From: Blautia sp.
GTDB taxonomy: Bacteria; Bacillota; Clostridia; Lachnospirales; Lachnospiraceae
NCBI GenBank assembly: GCA_017515325.1
Contig: JAFWGA010000019.1
Location: forward strand, 62,001-126,000
DNA length: 64,000 nucleotides
Direction: 5' to 3'
Of the stretch, positions 26,943 through 35,699 are shown in pieces. Every line of letters starts with the position of its first letter. Position 1 is the stretch's first letter. The notes under the pieces were generated by a model. It was given only the letters and a program-made list of their open reading frames with translations, did not search any database and had not been told where the DNA came from. Made by a program: the position numbers and the translations under genes.

Positions 26943-28142
26943 ATGGCAAAAAACAGATTATTTAAGGGAATGATGGCCGGAGTCAGCTTTTTGGTCATTT
27001 TATCCATGTCCGCTTATGCCGGCTATCACGCAGCGGAAATGGCTGATCAGGAAAATGTGTTGACTGATGAGTACCATGTGGAAAAGCTCCTCTACCTGGA
27101 GGAGATGATCGATGAACTGTACCTGTATGACAAGGATGAGGAGCAGCTGGCAGAGGGCATTTACACCGGTCTGGTCTATGGATTGGGAGATCCCTATTCC
27201 TGCTATTATACCGCAGAGGAATATGAGGCAGAGTTCCAGGCGAATGAGGGAACCTTTTATGGAATCGGCATTTCGATGGAGGGAACACAAGACGGCTACC
27301 AGGAGGTGATCGAGGTCTATGAAGGGGCTCCTGCCGATGAGGCCGGAATGCTGCCCGGAGACATTATCCTTGAGGTGAACGGTGAGGATATCTGTGGTAT
27401 GCCAGGGGATGAAGTCGTTCATGCGATCCGTGACAGCGAGGATGAGGTCCAGATCACGGTCAACCGTCCTGATACAGAGAAAGAGCTGGAATTCACCATG
27501 ACTCCCACAGATGTGGAGATTTCATCCGTTTATTATGGCATGCTTAACAGCCGGATGGGTTATATCCAGATTACGGAATTCACCGCTGTGACCCCGGCTC
27601 AGTATCAGGTGGCTTTTGAGGAACTGACCAAAGAAGGAATGCAGACCCTGGTTGTAGATCTCAGAAACAATCCAGGCGGACTTGTGGATGCTGTGTGCGA
27701 GATTCTCAGAAATATTCTTCCTGAAGGCAAGATCGTTTATACTGAGGATAAGAATGGGGAAAGGCAGGAAGAGTTTTGCGACGGAAAGAATGAACTGCAG
27801 CTTCCTCTGGCGGTTTTGGTCAATTCGGAGAGCGCCAGTGCGGCGGAGATATTTGCCGGAGCGGTTCAGGATTATAAAAAGGGGATCATTATCGGGACAA
27901 ACACCTATGGAAAAGGGATTGTCCAGTCCATTCTTTCTCTGTCTGACGGCAGCGCCATTAAACTGACGACAGCCCAGTATTTTACGGCAAAGGGAAATAT
28001 CATCAACGGGAAAGGGATCTGCCCGGATCTTCTGGTTGAACTGAACTATCAGCCACAGGAGCTGCTTGATGATAAGCAGGTTCTGGCAGCTATGGAATTC
28101 CTGGCGGGTAAAACGGCTCAGAATGCCTATCCGGCAGCCTGA
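26943..28142 (+). CDS. ctpA: Carboxy-terminal processing peptidase (S41)
   Basis: This membrane-anchored or exported serine protease has 399 residues. It has an N-terminal hydrophobic anchor (about 8-28), a PDZ domain (about 110-180; GIGISMEG, AGMLPGDIILEVNG) and the S41 catalytic domain with nucleophile Ser in NSESASAAEIFA and the base Lys in TYGKGIVQ. It resembles CtpA/CtpB proteases. The position behind ftsEX suggests a role in cleaving envelope or division proteins. The reading frame ends 25 bp before rarA. Confidence 0.93.
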   Translation: MAKNRLFKGMMAGVSFLVILSMSAYAGYHAAEMADQENVLTDEYHVEKLLYLEEMIDELYLYDKDEEQLAEGIYTGLVYGLGDPYSCYYTAEEYEAEFQANEGTFYGIGISMEGTQDGYQEVIEVYEGAPADEAGMLPGDIILEVNGEDICGMPGDEVVHAIRDSEDEVQITVNRPDTEKELEFTMTPTDVEISSVYYGMLNSRMGYIQITEFTAVTPAQYQVAFEELTKEGMQTLVVDLRNNPGGLVDAVCEILRNILPEGKIVYTEDKNGERQEEFCDGKNELQLPLAVLVNSESASAAEIFAGAVQDYKKGIIIGTNTYGKGIVQSILSLSDGSAIKLTTAQYFTAKGNIINGKGICPDLLVELNYQPQELLDDKQVLAAMEFLAGKTAQNAYPAA

Positions 28143-28167
28143 CTGCTGTCGGCAGGAGGAGAGCAGA

Positions 28168-29496
28168 ATGGATCAGCTGTCTTTATTTGACAGGGAGATA
28201 GTACAGCCGCTGGCAGCAAGGCTGCGTCCGGACGATCTGGACGGATATGTAGGCCAGACACATCTGCTGGGGAAGGGAAAGGTTCTTCGCCGTCTGATTG
28301 ACCAGGATCAGGTCTGTTCCATGATCTTCTGGGGACCGCCGGGCGTTGGGAAAACCACTCTGGCCCAGATTATCGCAAAGAGAACCAAGGCGGAATTTAT
28401 CGAGTTTTCTGCTGTAACCAGCGGAATAAAGGAGATTCGCACCGTCATGCAGCAGGCCGAGGCGAATAAGAGCTTTGGCCAAAAGACCATTGTTTTTGTA
28501 GACGAGATTCATCGATTCAATAAAGCCCAGCAGGATGCCTTCCTGCCTTTTGTGGAGAAGGGGAGTATCATCCTGATCGGGGCGACCACGGAAAATCCTT
28601 CCTTTGAGATCAATGGAGCTTTGCTTTCCCGTTGTAAGGTTTTTGTTCTCCAGGCGCTGGATCAGAAGGAACTGATTCAGCTCCTGCAGCATGCCTTAAA
28701 GGATCCCAGAGGCTTCGGAGGACAGGATATTTTCATTGAGGATGATCTTTTGTCCATGATCGCTTCCTTCGCCAATGGAGATGCCAGGATTGCCCTGTCA
28801 ACGCTGGAGATGGTGGTTCTGAACGGACAGATCGACAAAAATGGCAGGGTAAGGGTAACCAGGGAAATCCTGGAGCAGTGTATTTCCCGCAAATCCCTCC
28901 TCTATGATAAGGACGGGGAGGAACATTACAATCTGATATCAGCCCTGCACAAGTCTATGCGCAATTCCGATCCGGACGCGGCAGTTTATTGGCTGGCGCG
29001 TATGCTGGAGGCAGGGGAGGATCCCATCTATATTGCCCGCAGAGTGACCCGCTTTGCCAGTGAAGATGTGGGCATGGCTGATTCCCGAGGGCTTGAGATA
29101 GCTGTGGCGGCCTATCAGGCCTGTCATTTGATTGGCATGCCGGAATGCAGTGTTCATCTAACCCATGCCGTTGTGTATCTGAGCCTGGCTCCCAAATCCA
29201 ATGCTCTGGAGTCCGCTTATTTTGCGGCACGGGACGAAGCATTAAAAAGCCTGGCAGAGCCTGTGCCGCTCCATCTTCGCAATGCTCCCACTCGTCTGAT
29301 GTCTGAGCTGTCCTATGGCAAGGGATATCAGTATGCTCACGATTATGAAGGGCATATCACTGCCATGCAGTGTCTGCCACCCTCCTTGGAGGGCAGGGAA
29401 TTCTATGTTCCTTCTGATCAGGGGAACGAGCCTCGATACAGGGAACGGCTGGATCAGATCAAAGCATGGAAAAAACAACATCGGGAGAAGAAATAA
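28168..29496 (+). CDS. rarA: Replication-associated recombination protein A (RarA/MgsA)
   Basis: This AAA+ ATPase of 442 residues, related to clamp-loader subunits, acts at stalled replication forks. Visible are Walker [10 protein letters not shown], Walker [16 protein letters not shown], sensor [10 protein letters not shown] and the MgsA C-terminal tetramerisation region ([22 protein letters not shown]). ATG at 28168 follows AGGAGGAG. The gene ends in TAATG, sharing one base with cbiK. Confidence 0.95.
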   Translation: MDQLSLFDREIVQPLAARLRPDDLDGYVGQTHLLGKGKVLRRLIDQDQVCSMIFWGPPGVGKTTLAQIIAKRTKAEFIEFSAVTSGIKEIRTVMQQAEANKSFGQKTIVFVDEIHRFNKAQQDAFLPFVEKGSIILIGATTENPSFEINGALLSRCKVFVLQALDQKELIQLLQHALKDPRGFGGQDIFIEDDLLSMIASFANGDARIALSTLEMVVLNGQIDKNGRVRVTREILEQCISRKSLLYDKDGEEHYNLISALHKSMRNSDPDAAVYWLARMLEAGEDPIYIARRVTRFASEDVGMADSRGLEIAVAAYQACHLIGMPECSVHLTHAVVYLSLAPKSNALESAYFAARDEALKSLAEPVPLHLRNAPTRLMSELSYGKGYQYAHDYEGHITAMQCLPPSLEGREFYVPSDQGNEPRYRERLDQIKAWKKQHREKK

Positions 29497-30284
29497 TGGA
29501 TAATACAAAAAAAGCGATTTTGCTGGTCAGCTTCGGCACAACGCATGCGGATACCAGGCAAAAGACAATAGGGGCTTTACGGGATGAAATGGAAAAAGCC
29601 TTTCCGGATTGGACTGTGAGGGAAGCTTTTACCAGCAAAATCGTGATCCGTATTTTGAAAAGCAGAGACGGCATCCTGGTAGATAGTCCCGCTGAAGGGC
29701 TCAGACGCCTGGCGAAAGAAGGCTACAGCCAGGTGGTTGTCCAACCGACCCTTCTCACTGCAGGGGTGGAGTTTGACCTGTTAAAGGAAGTCGTCTGGGA
29801 GTATCGTCAGTGCTTTGACAGTCTTTCTCTGGGTTGGCCTTTATTTGAGACGGAGAAGGATTATCAGGATGTGATTGATATTCTGAAGGAAAGCTACCGG
29901 ATCGAGGAGAATGGGCAGAATGCCTATGTCTTTATGGGGCATGGGAGCAAACACCCGGCGGATGCCGTCTATTCCTCCCTGGACTATCGGATGAAGCATG
30001 TCGGTCTGGAAAATGCTTTCATCGCCACAGTGGAGGGATACCCCGGACTTGATCTGATTCGCCAGGAACTGAAGGACAGACAGCCGGAAAAGGTCTTCCT
30101 GATTCCCTTGCTGATTGTAGCCGGAGACCATGCCAAAAACGATATGGCTTCCGATGAGCCGGATTCCTGGAAAACGATCCTCTCAAAAGACGGCCTTCTC
30201 ACGGAGGCGATAGTAAAAGGCCTTGGCGAGGTGGAAGGAATCCGCAAAATCTTTGTCCGTCATGCCTGTAATGCCATGTCATGA
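29496..30284 (+). CDS. cbiK: Sirohydrochlorin cobaltochelatase (CbiK)
   Basis: This enzyme inserts cobalt into sirohydrochlorin in the anaerobic cobalamin pathway. The 262-residue protein has the CbiK opening AILLVSFGTTHADTR and both metal/base histidine regions, FMGHGSKHPAD and IVAGDHAKNDM. The ATG at 29496 overlaps the rarA stop and follows GGGAG. No other corrinoid biosynthesis gene is near, which is unusual because cbi genes are normally clustered. Corrinoid is needed by the Wood-Ljungdahl corrinoid protein, which fits the CODH genes at the right edge. There is no signal peptide, so a cytosolic enzyme is likely. Confidence 0.92.
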   Translation: MDNTKKAILLVSFGTTHADTRQKTIGALRDEMEKAFPDWTVREAFTSKIVIRILKSRDGILVDSPAEGLRRLAKEGYSQVVVQPTLLTAGVEFDLLKEVVWEYRQCFDSLSLGWPLFETEKDYQDVIDILKESYRIEENGQNAYVFMGHGSKHPADAVYSSLDYRMKHVGLENAFIATVEGYPGLDLIRQELKDRQPEKVFLIPLLIVAGDHAKNDMASDEPDSWKTILSKDGLLTEAIVKGLGEVEGIRKIFVRHACNAMS

Positions 30285-30344
30285 GGGAATAGGCCTGGGA
30301 ATCGGATTGGGAATCGGATTTACTAAAAAAGAATCGAAAAGAAA

Positions 30345-30376
30345 AAAGAAAAAACCACCCGGAGATTTCCGGGTGG
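30345..30376 (-). terminator. Terminator of the dapF/tRNA-Ser transcript
   Basis: On the minus strand CCACCCGGA and TCCGGGTGG form a 9-bp stem, followed by a U-rich tract (complement of the A-run at 30345-30354). It lies 5 bp beyond the tRNA 3' end. Confidence 0.85.
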
Positions 30377-30380
30377 CAAG

Positions 30381-30466
30381 CGGAGAGTGTGGGATTCGAA
30401 CCCACGTGCCCTTGCGGACAACCGCATTTCGAGTGCGGCGCGTTACGACCACTTCGCTAACTCTCC
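30381..30466 (-). tRNA. tRNA-Ser (anticodon CGA)
   Basis: The 86-base gene folds as a class II tRNA: 7-bp acceptor GGAGAGT/ACTCTCC, discriminator G, anticodon stem CCGCA/TGCGG with loop CTCGAAA (anticodon CGA), long variable arm and T-arm GTGGG-TTCGAAT-CCCAC. The 3' CCA is not encoded. It lies 79 bp downstream of dapF on the same strand and may be read from the same transcript. Confidence 0.97.
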
Positions 30467-30545
30467 GAGCTGAAGCCTATTATATAGGCATTCATGAAAA
30501 AGGGCAAGGGAAAATAGAAAAAAATTTTATGTCGAAAACTTTTGA

Positions 30546-31412
30546 TTATTCGGGACGGTCGAAAGGCAGCAGAATCTCACCTTGATAAACCTCCACGGCA
30601 GGTCCTGTCATGAAGACCTGATCACTTGGCTGATCCCAGAATATTTCTAAGCTGCCGCCGGCCAGCTCCACAGTTACTGGGGAGCTGGCTGTTGCTCTTT
30701 TGGTGAGAATTGCCGCAACGGCAACTGCGCAGGCACCTGTCCCACAGGCCAAGGTTTCTCCTGAGCCTCTTTCCCACACACGCATACGCATCCTGTTTTG
30801 CTCCAGTACCTGAACGAATTCTGTATTCACACGGTCGGGAAAAGCGGGATGGTTTTCAAAGAGGGGTCCGATTGATTCGATCTGCAGTCCATCCAGACTG
30901 TCCATAAATGTGACGGCATGAGGATTTCCCATTGAGACTGCAGTGATATCCCAACTCTGCCCATTCACTTCCAGAGGAAGGCTGATGACAGGGCTATTGG
31001 GAAAATAAACGGAATTTACCGGTATCTTTTCTGCATCCAGAATAGGATTGCCCATATTTACCTTAACCTGAGAAACCTTCCCTCCTTCGATCAATAGGTC
31101 CACTTTCTTAATCCCACTGCCGGTAGCTATGGTAAGAGGGGTCTTCCTGGCAATGCCATGGTCAAAAACATACTTTGCGACACAGCGGATCCCGTTGCCG
31201 CACATGGCTCCTTTTGAACCATCGAGGTTGTACATTTCCATTTCGCAGTCGGCCAGAGGGGAAGGCTTGATCAGGATCAATCCGTCTGACCCGATTCCGA
31301 AATGACGGTCACTGACAAAACGGGCAATCTCTGACGGGTGGCTGATCGTTTCCTCAAAGCAATTCACATAGACATAATCATTTCCTATCCCGTGCATTTT
31401 CGTAAATTTCAT
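30546..31412 (-). CDS. dapF: Diaminopimelate epimerase
   Basis: This enzyme converts LL- to meso-diaminopimelate for lysine and peptidoglycan synthesis. The 288-residue form starting at ATG 31412 has the usual opening FTKMHGIGNDYVYV. Both catalytic cysteines are present in MCGNGIRC and ACGTGACAV. An oddity is that the best ribosome site (CGGAGGAAAC) precedes an in-frame ATG at 31475, which would add 21 basic, Tyr/Arg-rich residues not typical of the family. The open frame continues further upstream only by reading through tRNA-Ala. tRNA-Ala and its terminator lie upstream, tRNA-Ser downstream. Confidence 0.95.
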   Translation of the reverse strand: MKFTKMHGIGNDYVYVNCFEETISHPSEIARFVSDRHFGIGSDGLILIKPSPLADCEMEMYNLDGSKGAMCGNGIRCVAKYVFDHGIARKTPLTIATGSGIKKVDLLIEGGKVSQVKVNMGNPILDAEKIPVNSVYFPNSPVISLPLEVNGQSWDITAVSMGNPHAVTFMDSLDGLQIESIGPLFENHPAFPDRVNTEFVQVLEQNRMRMRVWERGSGETLACGTGACAVAVAAILTKRATASSPVTVELAGGSLEIFWDQPSDQVFMTGPAVEVYQGEILLPFDRPE

Positions 31413-31554
31413 TTGGGAATCCCTGACCCTTTCCAAAGCAGGTGAGTACCTGTAGCGGTAACGGCTCGGCCACATGTTTCCTCCGGCTATGTGACAGGGA
31501 TTGTGTCTTCTGCTGTAACGGCGAAGGAAAAATAGCCGAATCGTTACAAAAAGT

Positions 31555-31582
31555 AAAAAACCCTGAGGCAATAACCCCAGGG
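31555..31582 (-). terminator. Terminator behind tRNA-Ala
   Basis: On the minus strand CCCTGGGG and CCTCAGGG form an 8-bp stem (one G-U pair) followed by TTTTTT. It separates the tRNA from dapF. Confidence 0.85.
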
Positions 31583-31588
31583 TAACAG

Positions 31589-31661
31589 TGGAGCATATGG
31601 GACTCGAACCCACGGCCTCCACACTGCCAGTGTGGCGCGCTCCCAGCTGCGCTAATGCCCC
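31589..31661 (-). tRNA. tRNA-Ala (anticodon GGC)
   Basis: The 73-base cloverleaf has acceptor GGGGCAT/ATGCTCC with the G3-U70 wobble that marks alanine tRNAs, discriminator A, D-arm GCGC-AGCTGGGA-GCGC, and anticodon stem CCACA/TGTGG with loop CTGGCAG (anticodon GGC). CCA is not encoded. Confidence 0.98.
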
Positions 31662-31671
31662 GCTGGAATGT

Positions 31672-31700
31672 ATATTACTACAATTCTTCGCGAAAAGCAA
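31672..31700 (-). promoter_or_regulatory. Promoter of tRNA-Ala
   Basis: On the minus strand TTGCTT (31700-31695) and TAATAT (31677-31672) are 17 bp apart and end 10 bp before the tRNA 5' end. Confidence 0.65.
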
Positions 31701-31803
31701 TAACGAATATTTATTAATTATTCTCAAATTATCAAACAATTTAATGTGGTGACCAGTCCTGTCTTTAAGAATCTGGTTGGAATATTTATGTACAAGTTGC
31801 CCA

Positions 31804-31832
31804 TTGTTTATCCTGTCATAATATGGTAGAAT
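31804..31832 (+). promoter_or_regulatory. Promoter of the alpha-galactosidase gene
   Basis: TTGTTT (31804-31809) and an extended -10 TG-G-TAGAAT (hexamer 31827-31832) are 17 bp apart. The predicted leader is about 210 bases and holds a palindrome GCTCAAAGCTTTGAGC (31863-31878) and the element at 31961-32021. Confidence 0.65.
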
Positions 31833-31960
31833 AGTCCCGTTTTTAGGCAGTCATTTTATGAAGCTCAAAGCTTTGAGCAGATATGTTTCTGAAAAAATGA
31901 TTCCAGGATTGTGGAAGTTCTTGCGTAGAACAATACGGTAGGAATTGTTTTTTACCGTAG

Positions 31961-32021
31961 ACAGCCTGTGCGTGCTGCGAGCAGCATGTTTGACAATATG
32001 GGTAGTGGGCAGTTGGCACAC
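31961..32021 (+). promoter_or_regulatory. Leader element shared with the cooC upstream region, copy 1
   Basis: This 61-base block aligns without gaps to 61307-61367 at about 45 of 61 positions. It contains the hairpin TGCTGC-GA-GCAGCA. It lies 28 bases ahead of the alpha-galactosidase start on the same strand. It may be a cis-acting RNA, a dispersed repeat, or the decayed end of a common ancestral sequence; one frame reads a similar peptide in both copies (LRAA..T.WVV). Confidence 0.45.
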
Positions 32022-32049
32022 TTTCATTGCGACGATAGGAGCCCTCGTT

Positions 32050-34245
32050 ATGGAGAGTATTTATTATCATAGAGAAACTCAGGTTTTTACCCTTCGTACA
32101 AAGCATACCATGTATCAGATGCAGGTAAGGCAGTTCGGGATCCTAGTTCATCTTTATTATGGCCCGGATCTGGGTCATACAGAGCTGGATTACAGAATCG
32201 TGGAACAGGATCACGGCTTTTCACCGAATCCCTATGAGGCTGATACAGACAGAACGATTACACTTGACATACTGCCGCAGGAGTATTCCAGCTATGGGAT
32301 CGGAGATTACCGCATTTGTGCTTCGGAAATACTTAGCCAGGATGGGAGTGATGTCGCGGATTTCCGCTATAAAAGCTACGAGATATGGGAAGGCAAGTAT
32401 TCTCTGAAGGGTCTTCCTTCTATGTTCGGAACACCCTCTGAGGCGCAGACCCTTTCGATCCGGCTTGAGGATTCAGTGACGGGGGTCACGGCAGTCCTTT
32501 TGTACAGTGTTTTCCCGGAGCTTGACGTGATCACGAGGGCGGTTCGATTTGAAAATGATGGTGACCGTTCCTACAGACTCAGAAAAGGGATGTCGGCGCA
32601 GCTTGATTTTTTGGACGGTCCTTTGGATATGATCCATTTCCATGGACGTCATATGATGGAGAGAATGCCGGAGCGGGAAAGGCTTAGCCATGGTGTGACT
32701 CAGGTCGGCAGCAGACGAGGGGCGTCCAGCCACCAGCAGAATCCGTTTGTGATTCTATGCCGGCCGGAGACTCAGGAGGACTACGGACTATGCTATGGTT
32801 TGTCTTTGGTTTACAGTGGCAATTTCCTTCTGGAAGCCGAGGTAGATCAGATGAATCAGACCAGGGTTCTGATGGGAATCCATCCTGCCCAGTTCTGGCA
32901 TGAGATTCAGTGCGGGGATTTTTTTGAGACGCCTGAAGTGATCATGACCTGCACGACTGAAGGTTTTTCCCGCCTCTCCATTCAGCTGCATGATGCTTTA
33001 CGCTCAAATCTGATGCGTTCACCCTTTGTTTCAAAGCAACGGCCGATTTTGTTGAATAATTGGGAAGCCACCTACTTTGATTTTGACGAGGAGAAGCTTT
33101 TCCGGATTGCTGAACAGGCAAAGAAATTGGGCGTGGATTTATTTGTCCTGGACGATGGATGGTTTGGCAGAAGAAATTCTGATTTTTCCGGCCTGGGTGA
33201 TTGGTGGGTCAATGAAGAAAAAATAAAAGGTGGTCTGCCTCTTCTTGCAAAGAGGATTCAGGATCTTGGCATGAAGCTGGGCTTATGGATCGAACCTGAG
33301 ATGATTTCTGAGGATAGCGCACTGTATCGGGAGCATCCGGATTGGTGCCTGCATTTTCCGCACAGAAATCCGGTACGGGGAAGGTATCAGCTGAACCTGG
33401 ACATCACCAGGAAGGAAGTCCGGGACCATGTCATGAAGGAAATCTTTCAGGTTATCGAATCCTGCCGGATTTCCTATATCAAATGGGATATGAACCGCAG
33501 CCTCGGCAACGTCTATTCAACAGCGCTTGCCCCGGAAAAGCAAGGGGATGTTTACCATCAATATGTCCTTGCGCTTTACGAAATGCAGGAAAGTCTTATA
33601 TCCCGTTTTCCGGAACTGCTTTTTGAGAACTGCGCCGGCGGCGGCGGACGTTTTGATGCAGGTATGCTTTACTATTCTCCGCAGATCTGGTGCAGTGACA
33701 ATACGGACGCGATTGACCGTCTGAAGATCCAGTATGGAACTTCCTTTGGTTATCCGGTTTCGGCTATGGGAGCTCATATCAGTGTATGCCCTAATCATCA
33801 GACCGGACGCAGTGTTCCTTTTGAGGCCAGGGCAGTAGTAGCTTCAGCCGGAACCTTCGGCTTTGAATTGGATCCTGTGAATCTGTCCGAGGAGGAAGCG
33901 GCAAAGGCTCGTGAGGCAATGTCCTTTTACCGCCAGACATGGAAGCTGCGCCAGCTTGGAGACTATTACAGGCTTTCAGATCCCTTCTCCAATCAGGACT
34001 ATGTGATCTGGGAGTTTGTATCCAAATCGAAAGATGAAGCCCTGACAGAGGGAGTGATTCTTCGTCACCAGCCAAATTCTCCCGTTTTTTTCCTTCATCT
34101 GAGAGGTCTTGACGCAGGGAGAGAGTACAGAGAAATTGAATCCGGAAAGGTCTATACAGGGGCTGCTCTTATGACAGCTGGACTACCTTTGCCGCTTAAT
34201 TACGGTGATTTTTGTGCATTTCGTCTTCATTTCATTGTTGCATAA
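32050..34245 (+). CDS. Alpha-galactosidase, GH36
   Basis: This retaining glycoside hydrolase removes alpha-1,6-galactose from raffinose-type sugars, inside the cell since no signal peptide is present. The 731-residue protein has the N-terminal beta-sandwich (1-300), the LDDGWFG and GLWIEPEM barrel motifs, the nucleophile Asp in YIKWDMNR and the acid/base Asp in WCSDNTDAIDR. ATG 32050 follows AGGAG at eight bases; the longer open frame upstream reads through the leader element. It is monocistronic. It could also be an alpha-N-acetylgalactosaminidase, but the sequence around WDMNR and CAGGGGRFD is standard alpha-galactosidase. Confidence 0.95.
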   Translation: MESIYYHRETQVFTLRTKHTMYQMQVRQFGILVHLYYGPDLGHTELDYRIVEQDHGFSPNPYEADTDRTITLDILPQEYSSYGIGDYRICASEILSQDGSDVADFRYKSYEIWEGKYSLKGLPSMFGTPSEAQTLSIRLEDSVTGVTAVLLYSVFPELDVITRAVRFENDGDRSYRLRKGMSAQLDFLDGPLDMIHFHGRHMMERMPERERLSHGVTQVGSRRGASSHQQNPFVILCRPETQEDYGLCYGLSLVYSGNFLLEAEVDQMNQTRVLMGIHPAQFWHEIQCGDFFETPEVIMTCTTEGFSRLSIQLHDALRSNLMRSPFVSKQRPILLNNWEATYFDFDEEKLFRIAEQAKKLGVDLFVLDDGWFGRRNSDFSGLGDWWVNEEKIKGGLPLLAKRIQDLGMKLGLWIEPEMISEDSALYREHPDWCLHFPHRNPVRGRYQLNLDITRKEVRDHVMKEIFQVIESCRISYIKWDMNRSLGNVYSTALAPEKQGDVYHQYVLALYEMQESLISRFPELLFENCAGGGGRFDAGMLYYSPQIWCSDNTDAIDRLKIQYGTSFGYPVSAMGAHISVCPNHQTGRSVPFEARAVVASAGTFGFELDPVNLSEEEAAKAREAMSFYRQTWKLRQLGDYYRLSDPFSNQDYVIWEFVSKSKDEALTEGVILRHQPNSPVFFLHLRGLDAGREYREIESGKVYTGAALMTAGLPLPLNYGDFCAFRLHFIVA

Positions 34246-34555
34246 TTATTACGGATGTGTTAAACTAAGTGCCGAACACAACTGGTTATCAAATAGAGTC
34301 TTTGTATGGTTGAGCGCGGAAGCTTTTATTTGTGGCAATATGATTTTGTGAATCTTACGTTTGTATTTCTTTCTTTCATGTTCCATGAAATGGCGGATTA
34401 TTTATTGAATCTTCGTCATAGTTTTGCAGCAGCTCCTATAGAGAGACCGATCAGAAGCGGAAGGATGTATGACATAACATGAACCATCATCCTCTTTCCT
34501 TTTCAGGAAAAGGAAAGCTTCTGTAGTTTATTCGACAAGGGGTGGAAAGTTTTTT
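34246..34555. other. Intergenic region with a perfect inverted repeat
   Basis: This 310-bp AT-rich gap carries CTTTCCTTTT and AAAAGGAAAG (34494-34517) around a CAGG loop, 40 bp before the next start. The hairpin has no T-run on either strand, so it is not a standard terminator. No ORF or clear promoter was identified. Confidence 0.5.
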
Positions 34556-35551
34556 ATGGATTTACAAGATAAGCATTCTCGGGTTCAGTCTTCCCTAATC
34601 ATTATTCTTTTGGTCACAGCCTTGGTTTTATCTATGGTTACGCCGGTTTCGGCAGCGTCTGTTTCGCTGAACAAGATTCAGACGAATATTTACGTAGGGA
34701 ATTCCACAGTGCTCAGGCCGACGAGAGGTACGGCTACCAATTGGCAGAGTTCTAATCCGTCAATTGCATCCGTTTCCGGTTCCGGAGTGGTTTTGGGAAG
34801 GAGAAGAGGAACCTGTGTGATTGCTTGCCGTGTTTCAGGTGTAGTACTCCGGTGTACGGTCAATGTGCGTACCAGACAGGTTAGTCGATATATTTCAAAT
34901 GCTTATTCAACAGTTTGGAAAAATATCCTCGGTGCAGTTGAGAGTGGAGGACAGGTATATGGCAGAAGGGATTATGCAGCTTTTGCCGGACCTGGTGCGA
35001 ATTCGCCAAATGAATACAGCTGTACGGCAGGTGCCTATCAGGAGTATGGCGAGAACCTTCGTCAGCTTTTGGTTCGTATCCGGATAGAGTTTCCCTATTC
35101 TTTCTATGGACGTGACGGCGCCGGTATTATCTCTGATTTGAGAAGGACCTGGTCGGATTCCAATCCGTATCGGGTTTATTCCGGAAGTACCAAGGCGAGA
35201 GTGATTCAGAAAATTATTTCTTCCAGTGTAGGACAATATGTTCAGGATCTGCGTGCTGTTGAGCTCATGGATCTTTATTTCAGGGATATTCGCAATCTTG
35301 GCGTCCGGAATCTGCAGGCGGCCATGTTTATGGCAGAGTGTTATCATCTTGGTGGATTTGCGGCTGTCAGACGTGTTGTGAACCGTGCCTCCAATAAAAA
35401 CAGCATCAGTTCTCTCAGAACCTCTTTGTACCAGGATCAATATGATTACAGCAACAGTTATCAGATCGGAGACAGCTTTTACAGATCTCGTCATGAGCTG
35501 GTCTATCGTTGGCTGACGCAGTATATTCCTGCCAGTGTTATGATCCGCTGA
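34556..35551 (+). CDS. Secreted Big2-domain protein with lysozyme-like C-terminal region
   Basis: This is a 331-residue exported protein. A signal peptide (about residues 13-34, VTPVSA-AS) is followed by a bacterial Ig-like Big2 domain (about 35-105; WQSSNPSIASVSGSGVV, the usual core). The C-terminal 200 residues contain AVESGGQVYGRRDYAAF, a pattern reminiscent of the catalytic Glu region of lysozyme/transglycosylase-like folds, and SCTAGAYQEYGENLRQLL. A peptidoglycan-acting role is inference. There is no cell-wall sorting signal. A GGGGTGG ribosome-like site lies upstream. It is monocistronic, ending in a terminator. Confidence 0.75.
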   Translation: MDLQDKHSRVQSSLIIILLVTALVLSMVTPVSAASVSLNKIQTNIYVGNSTVLRPTRGTATNWQSSNPSIASVSGSGVVLGRRRGTCVIACRVSGVVLRCTVNVRTRQVSRYISNAYSTVWKNILGAVESGGQVYGRRDYAAFAGPGANSPNEYSCTAGAYQEYGENLRQLLVRIRIEFPYSFYGRDGAGIISDLRRTWSDSNPYRVYSGSTKARVIQKIISSSVGQYVQDLRAVELMDLYFRDIRNLGVRNLQAAMFMAECYHLGGFAAVRRVVNRASNKNSISSLRTSLYQDQYDYSNSYQIGDSFYRSRHELVYRWLTQYIPASVMIR

Positions 35552-35589
35552 TGATTTGTATTTTTTCGGTTTTCCCAAAAGTATAATGG

Positions 35590-35616
35590 GCCTGCCTTTT
35601 TGGCAGGCTTTTTTTT
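35590..35616 (+). terminator. Terminator after the Big2-domain gene
   Basis: GCCTGCC and GGCAGGC form a 7-bp stem with a T5 loop and are followed by eight T residues. Confidence 0.93.
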
Positions 35617-35664
35617 ATGGCAGGGGCGCCGAAAGGAAGATGCATAAATGAAATAAAAAATAAC

Positions 35665-35693
35665 TTGACATTCTAATCGGCCTGTGCTATCTT
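35665..35693 (+). promoter_or_regulatory. Promoter of the surface-protein operon
   Basis: A consensus TTGACA (35665-35670) and TATCTT (35688-35693) are separated by 17 bp. Transcription from here gives a leader of about 325 bases before the first gene. Confidence 0.7.
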
Positions 35694-35699
35694 AATTTC

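Noticed and set aside
30290-30325. Short direct repeat GGGAATCGGATT after cbiK
   Set aside because: Only two short imperfect units are present, without structure or context to support a function.
31413-31739. N-terminal extension of dapF into a 397-codon frame
   Set aside because: The extension translates tRNA-Ala and its terminator; only the ATGs at 31475 or 31412 are plausible starts.
34494-34517. Terminator of the alpha-galactosidase gene
   Set aside because: The hairpin is perfect but has no T-run on either strand and lies 250 bp after the stop codon.
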